DNA of 64,000 nucleotides from Proteobacteria bacterium UBA7415 (GTDB taxonomy: Bacteria > Pseudomonadota > Gammaproteobacteria > Arenicellales > Arenicellaceae). Of the stretch, positions 59,680 through 64,000 are shown piece after piece. Within the stretch, counting starts at the first letter, position 1. The number at the start of each line of letters is the position of its first letter. The stretch covers positions 225,930 through 289,929 of the forward strand of contig DKML01000020.1 of NCBI GenBank assembly GCA_002470515.1, read 5' to 3'. Under the pieces are notes generated by a model. It was not told the origin of the DNA and ran no database searches. It saw only the letters and a list, made by a program, of their open reading frames with translations. A program made the translations under genes and the position numbers.

Positions 59680-61983
59680 TTAAAACCTATATGTACCTTG
59701 AAGCGTTAATGTTCTAGGCAATTTCAAGTACGCGATGTCATAAGCGCCAAGTGGCTGACCAGATTGGTTGATGACTTCATCCGACAAGTTCTTGCCAATC
59801 AATGCCACACTCCAGTTTCCTGATATGCTACCAACGCCAAGTCGTGCATCAACTCGCGTATATGATTCTTGAGCGAGACTTGGTTCTAACGACCCATCAG
59901 TGAAATGATCATCCGTTTTGGACACGGTTAAGTTACCAAAGAAGTTCATATCATTGCCAAATGGGATATTTAGATCGGCAAATACTGAACCAGAGAAATC
60001 AGCTGCAAAAGGCAGGTTTTGTCCGCTTGCGACGCAACCACTTTGAAGGCCGTTTACTATAAAAGGCGCAGTGGATTGTGATGGATTACAGGCAATTCCA
60101 TTGTACTCGTCAAATGTGGCATCAAGGAATGCAACGTTGGCTCCCAATGTGACCATGTCACTTACGGCCCACAAACCTTCGATTTCAACCCCATCTGAAG
60201 ACGCGCTACCGGCGTTGCCAATAGCCGTAATAATCGTGGTGCCCTGAACAAAACTTTGCTTAACTTGCAGGTCATCAAAATCATTGTTGAAGTATGTGAT
60301 ATTTAACTGCGCCGCACCGCCGGCTAGTGTTGATTTCAGTCCGATTTCAAACCCTTTCGATGATTCAGAGCCGTACACTATACTTCCATCTGGGATAGAT
60401 GTACCGGTAGCAGCACCTCCAGATTTAGCACTTTCGCCATACTTTACATAGGCCATCGTGTTGTCAGAAATATCATATTGAAAAGCAAGTTCTGGCATCA
60501 AATCGTCAAATTGTTCTGTACCACCTTGGTCAGAAGCAAGAGCGCAAGCGCCGCCGCCCAAATTGCCATCGGAGAAATTTGCTCCATCGTCGAAAGAAAA
60601 TTGGCATTCACTTTCTCTGCGCCAGTCTTTTTCATCGTCTGAATAACGAACGCCACCAATCAACCTAGCCTGGTCCGATACATTCCATGTGCCACTTACG
60701 AATGCAGAAAACAATGTTTGGTCTTGGAAGAAAAAGTTGTTACCACGCTCACTTAATGGCGCACCTGGAATAATAAAACCAGGAGGGAAGAAGATAATAT
60801 TGGATTGGTCCGAAACTAAGTCAGACGTGTGATAATAAATTCCAGCGATGTATTCGAACGTTTCACCAAGCGGAGAGGCGATCCTTAATTCAGCACTGGT
60901 TTGTTGGTAGTCTTCAAAACTTGTGGCATCTAAACCCACACCCGGTAATCCTAAACCAGCTGCCGCCGTACCATCTAAATCGGTAGCCAATTTATAGGTG
61001 TAATCTGAATATCCCACTTGAGCGGTAAGGACATGTCCACTGCTTAAATCGGTTTCAATTTTGAGCATGGCATTGTCAACAGATTGATCAGCACCTGGGC
61101 CGCTTTGACCATTAGGCGCTATTCCAATAAGTTGATTGAGTCGTTCACCACGGCCTGCATTTTGGTAATTAAGTATGCCGTCGCCAGGGTCAACAGCCGA
61201 TGCAAAACGGTTCAGAGGCTCGGCCAATTGACCGAATACCTCGTAGTCGGCGTGATCGTACTTAGCGGTGACTTCAACATTTTCAGAAGCCGCCCACACT
61301 GCAGTTAAACGCGCTAGCGTAGTCTCGGAGTTGCCCGCTTCGTTAGCCAAACCTTCATTGATGTAACCATCACCTGTGTCACTACTTCTAACGGCTAATC
61401 GCAACCCTAAGTTCTCACTTGGCGAACCACCAAAAACACCGGTTGCAGAGAAGCCGCCAAATTCGGATTCGTATTCACCTGTGAGTGACCCTTCAAATTC
61501 ATCACCGGGGTTATTCTTAGCGCTGATGATACTAATCGCACCAGCAGTTGAATTTAAACCGAAAAGTACGGCTTGTGGCCCACGCAGTATTTCGACACGT
61601 TCCGCATCGAAAAATGGTGTGCGAGTTTGACGTGATCTCGGCATATATTGGCCGTCTTGAAACATGCTGACAGATTGTTCAAAGCTTCTATCTTCACCTG
61701 AACCAACGCCACGCACAGTGATTAAATTTACAGTTACGCCATCACCAACACTAAAGTTGGGCACAGTAGTCGAAAGCTCGCCAATGTCGCTAATCGCCAT
61801 GTCCGTTAGCTTGGCTCCTTGAATGACCTGAATAGACTGCGCAATGTCTTGTGCACTTTCGGCTCTTTTGGTAGCCGTAACCAGTATTTCTTCGAGCACG
61901 GCTGAATGTACCGGCTGGGATGCTAAAAAGGCTGTCAAACCGACAGCGAGATATAATTTGGAATATTTAAAGCGCGTTTTCAT
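59680..61983 (-). CDS. TonB-dependent outer membrane receptor
   Basis: This is a 767-residue outer-membrane beta-barrel with a signal peptide (LYLAVGLTAFLASQPVHSA), a TonB-box-like LEEILVTATKRAES, a plug domain (~residues 40-160, with RTPFFDAERVEILRGPQAVL) and a barrel ending in the hydrophobic-aromatic LKLPRTLTLQGTYRF. A GAGGAG ribosome site precedes the ATG. It belongs to the broad proteobacterial group that includes transporters for hydrophobic carbon sources as well as siderophores. Its position beside acyl-CoA catabolic genes favours a carbon substrate; this is inference. Confidence 0.93.
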   Translation of the reverse strand: MKTRFKYSKLYLAVGLTAFLASQPVHSAVLEEILVTATKRAESAQDIAQSIQVIQGAKLTDMAISDIGELSTTVPNFSVGDGVTVNLITVRGVGSGEDRSFEQSVSMFQDGQYMPRSRQTRTPFFDAERVEILRGPQAVLFGLNSTAGAISIISAKNNPGDEFEGSLTGEYESEFGGFSATGVFGGSPSENLGLRLAVRSSDTGDGYINEGLANEAGNSETTLARLTAVWAASENVEVTAKYDHADYEVFGQLAEPLNRFASAVDPGDGILNYQNAGRGERLNQLIGIAPNGQSGPGADQSVDNAMLKIETDLSSGHVLTAQVGYSDYTYKLATDLDGTAAAGLGLPGVGLDATSFEDYQQTSAELRIASPLGETFEYIAGIYYHTSDLVSDQSNIIFFPPGFIIPGAPLSERGNNFFFQDQTLFSAFVSGTWNVSDQARLIGGVRYSDDEKDWRRESECQFSFDDGANFSDGNLGGGACALASDQGGTEQFDDLMPELAFQYDISDNTMAYVKYGESAKSGGAATGTSIPDGSIVYGSESSKGFEIGLKSTLAGGAAQLNITYFNNDFDDLQVKQSFVQGTTIITAIGNAGSASSDGVEIEGLWAVSDMVTLGANVAFLDATFDEYNGIACNPSQSTAPFIVNGLQSGCVASGQNLPFAADFSGSVFADLNIPFGNDMNFFGNLTVSKTDDHFTDGSLEPSLAQESYTRVDARLGVGSISGNWSVALIGKNLSDEVINQSGQPLGAYDIAYLKLPRTLTLQGTYRF

Positions 61984-62364
61984 AATTTCTCCTCTTATTT
62001 AGTTTCTTCGAATTCAGAACTTCACTTTTTTACCTACTACTTTTTACGCTTGATTATGTTTGCCGATGACTAATTATTCTATTCAAATAGGGCAAATCAC
62101 AAGTTCGCTAGATGTGCGGTAATAAAGACCCCGTGACATATATGAGCGAGAGTTTGAATGATTGATTTAACTAAACCGAAACAACAAAATAGCTTAGCAA
62201 CCAGTTCTCTAACCCGCCAAGATATGCTGAATTAGGCAAAGTGTTTGTAAATTTGAGCAGATACTTGTGAGTAGCTTAGGTGGATCTGGGTATTTCTTAT
62301 AATACAGAGAGCCTACCAATTGCCATTCCCGAGACTAAGCCTCTTCGGGGTGACCAGAGCGCCT
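61984..62364. other. Divergent control region between TonB receptor and crotonase genes
   Basis: This 381-bp AT-rich region probably contains promoters for both genes. The only clear element is the TATAAT box at 62298-62303. I see no cobalamin or other riboswitch signature and no small gene. Confidence 0.5.
62298..62303 (+). promoter_or_regulatory. -10 element upstream of the crotonase gene
   Basis: A perfect TATAAT predicts a start near 62310. That leaves about 55 bases before the ATG at 62365 but only about 10 before the TTG at 62320, which favours the ATG. The -35 region (TTAGGT at 16-bp spacing) is weak. Confidence 0.5.
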
Positions 62365-63138
62365 ATGCCCAAATATGAATATTTTACTCTCAAGAAAATT
62401 GATTATGTAGTATCTATACGATTCTCTAGGCCGCCCCTAAATTATTTCAATTCCGTGGTCATACATGAACTTTTAGAAATCCTTAGTGACTGTGATCAGC
62501 AAACAGATTGTCGGGTTACCGTGCTGTGTGCTGAGGGCTCGGTGTTTTGCGCTGGTGGTGAATTTGGCGATGGTGAGGCTGGTTCCGAAAAATACATAGA
62601 GATGGCTAGTGACCTTTATGGGGTGGCGATGAAGCTATTTGAGATTAAAAAACCCATTGTCGCTGCGATCAACGGTGCCGCAATTGGCGGTGGCTTAGGG
62701 CTCGCTTTAGTGGCTGATTTTCGTGTAGCTGGAGAGAAAGCAAAGTTTAGTGCTAATTTTTCAAAACTTGGAATCCATCCAGGGTTCGGAACAACCGTGA
62801 CATTACCTAGGGTGGTGGGGGCACAAGTTGCTGAAATGCTGTTTTACACTGGCCGTCGCATTGACGCTAGAGAAGCTTATCGAATCGGCTTGGCCGATGT
62901 CCTAGCTGCAGGCGATGCAATTGAAGCAGCCCTGGAACTTGCGCAAGAAATATCATCATCGGCGCCAATGGCCGTGCAAGAAACAAAAGCCAGCCTAAGA
63001 CAGGGCTTTGCAAAAGATATCGCAAATGCGAATCTCAAAGAGTTGGAAATTCAAAAGCGTCATATGCAAAGCAATGACTTCAAGGAAGGAGTGAAAGCCG
63101 TCGCTGAGCGACGTGCCGCAATTTTTAACAACAACTAG
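62365..63138 (+). CDS. Enoyl-CoA hydratase/isomerase family protein (non-canonical active site)
   Basis: This is a crotonase-fold protein of about 257 residues. The oxyanion-hole segments are conserved: VFCAGGEFGD (~residue 60) and NGAAIGGGLGLALVADFRVA (~residues 103-122). The two catalytic glutamates of enoyl-CoA hydratase are not: GGGCEL reads GGGLGL (Gly112) and the PE motif reads ANFSKLGIHPGFG (Phe132). It may act as an isomerase, hydrolase or lyase. The start ATG (MPKYEYF) is chosen over a TTG 15 codons earlier because of the promoter position. Confidence 0.85.
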   Translation: MPKYEYFTLKKIDYVVSIRFSRPPLNYFNSVVIHELLEILSDCDQQTDCRVTVLCAEGSVFCAGGEFGDGEAGSEKYIEMASDLYGVAMKLFEIKKPIVAAINGAAIGGGLGLALVADFRVAGEKAKFSANFSKLGIHPGFGTTVTLPRVVGAQVAEMLFYTGRRIDAREAYRIGLADVLAAGDAIEAALELAQEISSSAPMAVQETKASLRQGFAKDIANANLKELEIQKRHMQSNDFKEGVKAVAERRAAIFNNN

Positions 63139-63449
63139 AGTAGGGCATTGCATAAACGCTCCCTAGAGCGCGATTTTTCTTTCTGTAGTTTGTAAAAGCG
63201 CATTTCGCAGGTAGCTCAGAGCCTCTGCTGATAGTTTGTCTGAAAATAAACTTGATTTCGTTAAACCGCTTACTGAACATAATAGAGAATTATACGCAAT
63301 TGAAAAGCCAACTGTTCGTTGCACCGTATAATTTAGATTATGTGTAAGTAAGCTATTACGTGTGTTCTGGTTTAGTGGCTTTAATTGGTTTTCTACAAGG
63401 CTACTATCCGTCAGCTAATTGCCCAAAGCGGTCATACAAAAACAGATTA
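63139..63449. other. Gene-free region
   Basis: These 311 bp separate the crotonase gene from the convergent small membrane-protein gene. A short terminator-like hairpin lies at its left end. Apart from that I see no gene, repeat or RNA signature. Confidence 0.5.
63157..63177 (+). terminator. Weak intrinsic terminator after the crotonase gene
   Basis: A 5-bp stem (CGCTC-CCTA-GAGCG) is followed two bases later by five T residues, 18 bp after the stop codon. The stem is short, so strength is doubtful. Confidence 0.45.
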
Positions 63450-63698
63450 TTACGTCCACCTTACTAGACCAATGATAGCTGATACAGCATAGAAGAACTG
63501 CAAGCAAAGGAAAGTCCAGCGGCGATCAATTATAGCCCATGCTGCAAAAAGGCTTGCTGAGAGCAACAGTAGGGTAAAACCCAATAATTCATTTCCTGTA
63601 TTAGAAGCAATCAATAAGGCGTAAACCATCGCTAAGACGGAGCCCGTAACTTCAAATATAGTAGTTAGCTTTTTCTTTTTTTCTAGTTTATTAATCAT
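63450..63698 (-). CDS. Small three-helix membrane protein (CBU_0592-like)
   Basis: This is an 82-residue protein with a basic N-terminus (NKLEKKKK) and three hydrophobic segments: FEVTGSVLAMVYALLIASN, ELLGFTLLLLSASLFAAWAI and CLQFFYAVSAIIGLVRW. The pattern of small residues and the final GLVRW resemble the CBU_0592-like family of small membrane proteins related to half-transporters. No function is known and no operon partner is in view. Confidence 0.7.
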   Translation of the reverse strand: MINKLEKKKKLTTIFEVTGSVLAMVYALLIASNTGNELLGFTLLLLSASLFAAWAIIDRRWTFLCLQFFYAVSAIIGLVRWT

Positions 63699-64000
63699 AG
63701 CTCTCTACAAAAATTCAATATCTATTTGGGTGGTGCGAAATTTAGCGAATGGCTGAACTGAGTATTTAAGACCCAGTCGATTATGTCAATGCGAATGGGG
63801 CAAAGTTGCCCCCACAGCCTGAGAATCAGGCCGCCATGTAGGGCTGCAAACCCTTAAATGGCCACCTGCTTATATGCGAAAAGATCGTTCCTTCAGCACG
63901 CCCGTACGCCGCCCTGCGCGATCGAAATTAGTTGTTATTCGTCGTTATTTTCCGAAACGGCCAACGTCCGCTGTTTGCCCATAACAGCCAGTCGAGAGTT
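63699..64000. other. Gene-free, hairpin-rich segment at the right edge
   Basis: No confident gene is seen. Three consecutive inverted repeats lie at 63797-63863, followed by a GC-richer stretch (63890-63930). On the minus strand a frame ending AVSENNDE enters from the window edge and stops near 63935; it could be the tail of a gene outside the window but is too short to judge. Confidence 0.5.
63797..63863. repeat. Three tandem hairpins
   Basis: Hairpin 1 is GGGGCAA-AG-TTGCCCC (63797-63812), perfect. Hairpin 2 is GCCTGA-GAA-TCAGGC (63817-63831), perfect. Hairpin 3 pairs 63829-63843 with 63851-63863 imperfectly around a CTGCAAA loop; its left arm shares three bases with hairpin 2, so the two cannot form fully together. 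No T-tract follows on the plus strand. Confidence 0.7.

Noticed and set aside
63780..63935. tRNA, tmRNA, 4.5S RNA or RNase P RNA at the right edge
   Set aside because: The hairpins do not form a cloverleaf, and none of the conserved sequence blocks of these RNAs was recognised on either strand.
1..64000. CRISPR arrays, insertion sequences or prophage genes
   Set aside because: No regularly spaced direct repeats, transposase, integrase or phage structural proteins were seen in the reading frames or gaps.

Overview
The window looks like a chromosome segment of a marine-type gammaproteobacterium. This is inferred from gene content and order, not from any search: ratA next to rnfH with smpB nearby, divergent ppsA/ppsR, a complete ccmABCDEFGHI operon, paired NSS sodium symporters and a large CoA-thioester catabolic island. 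No rRNA, tRNA, CRISPR array, integrase or transposase could be recognised.

1-30 kb is mostly housekeeping. In order: mrp (5' end cut by the window edge), aroC, a class I photolyase with a translationally coupled DUF3820 gene, a DCC-family protein, two NSS symporters around smpB, ratA-rnfH, ppsA/ppsR, tadA, a HIT hydrolase, a flavin reductase and a small methyltransferase-like membrane protein. The nine-gene cytochrome c maturation operon follows on the minus strand, including a TTG-started ccmD of 57 codons. Then come a PPK2 kinase, a membrane-anchored Sel1-repeat protein, an Hsp20 with a strong UUCG-loop terminator, a second flavin reductase, an SDR, an RsmB-like rRNA methyltransferase and an AsmA-like anchored protein.

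30-63 kb is a catabolic island. (a) 29.7-43.0 kb, minus strand: a membrane-embedded Fis-type regulator precedes a tight operon of MFS importer, acyl-CoA ligase, acyl-CoA dehydrogenase, FMN 2-hydroxyacid oxidase, fused indolepyruvate:ferredoxin oxidoreductase, alpha-methylacyl-CoA racemase and acetoacetyl-CoA synthetase. The order suggests 2-hydroxyacid to 2-oxoacid to acyl-CoA chemistry plus handling of 2-methyl-branched acyl-CoAs. (b) 43.1-49.7 kb: a DUF2817 hydrolase, two MaoC-type proteins, a second acyl-CoA ligase, an acyl-CoA dehydrogenase with a relocated catalytic Glu, and an AraC regulator. (c) 49.9-56.5 kb, plus strand: a variant of the phenylacetyl-CoA epoxidase (Paa) system. It has PaaA, PaaB and PaaC homologues, a PaaD split into two genes, a [2Fe-2S] ferredoxin where the reductase PaaE would be expected, a DMSO-reductase-family molybdoenzyme and a nitronate-monooxygenase-like flavoprotein. 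(d) 56.5-59.6 kb, minus strand, convergent with (c): RidA, a thiolase-fold protein lacking the nucleophilic Cys, a DUF35 protein and a split MaoC pair. This matches the hydratase/retro-aldolase module (ChsH1-ChsH2-Ltp2) of steroid side-chain degradation. A TonB-dependent receptor and a non-canonical crotonase end the island.

Taken together, the island suggests uptake and stepwise breakdown of a hydrophobic or branched/aromatic carboxylic acid through CoA thioesters. The real substrate cannot be read from sequence. The most novel-looking system is the 49.9-56.5 kb oxygenase operon. The last 300 bases hold three consecutive hairpins with no recognisable gene.
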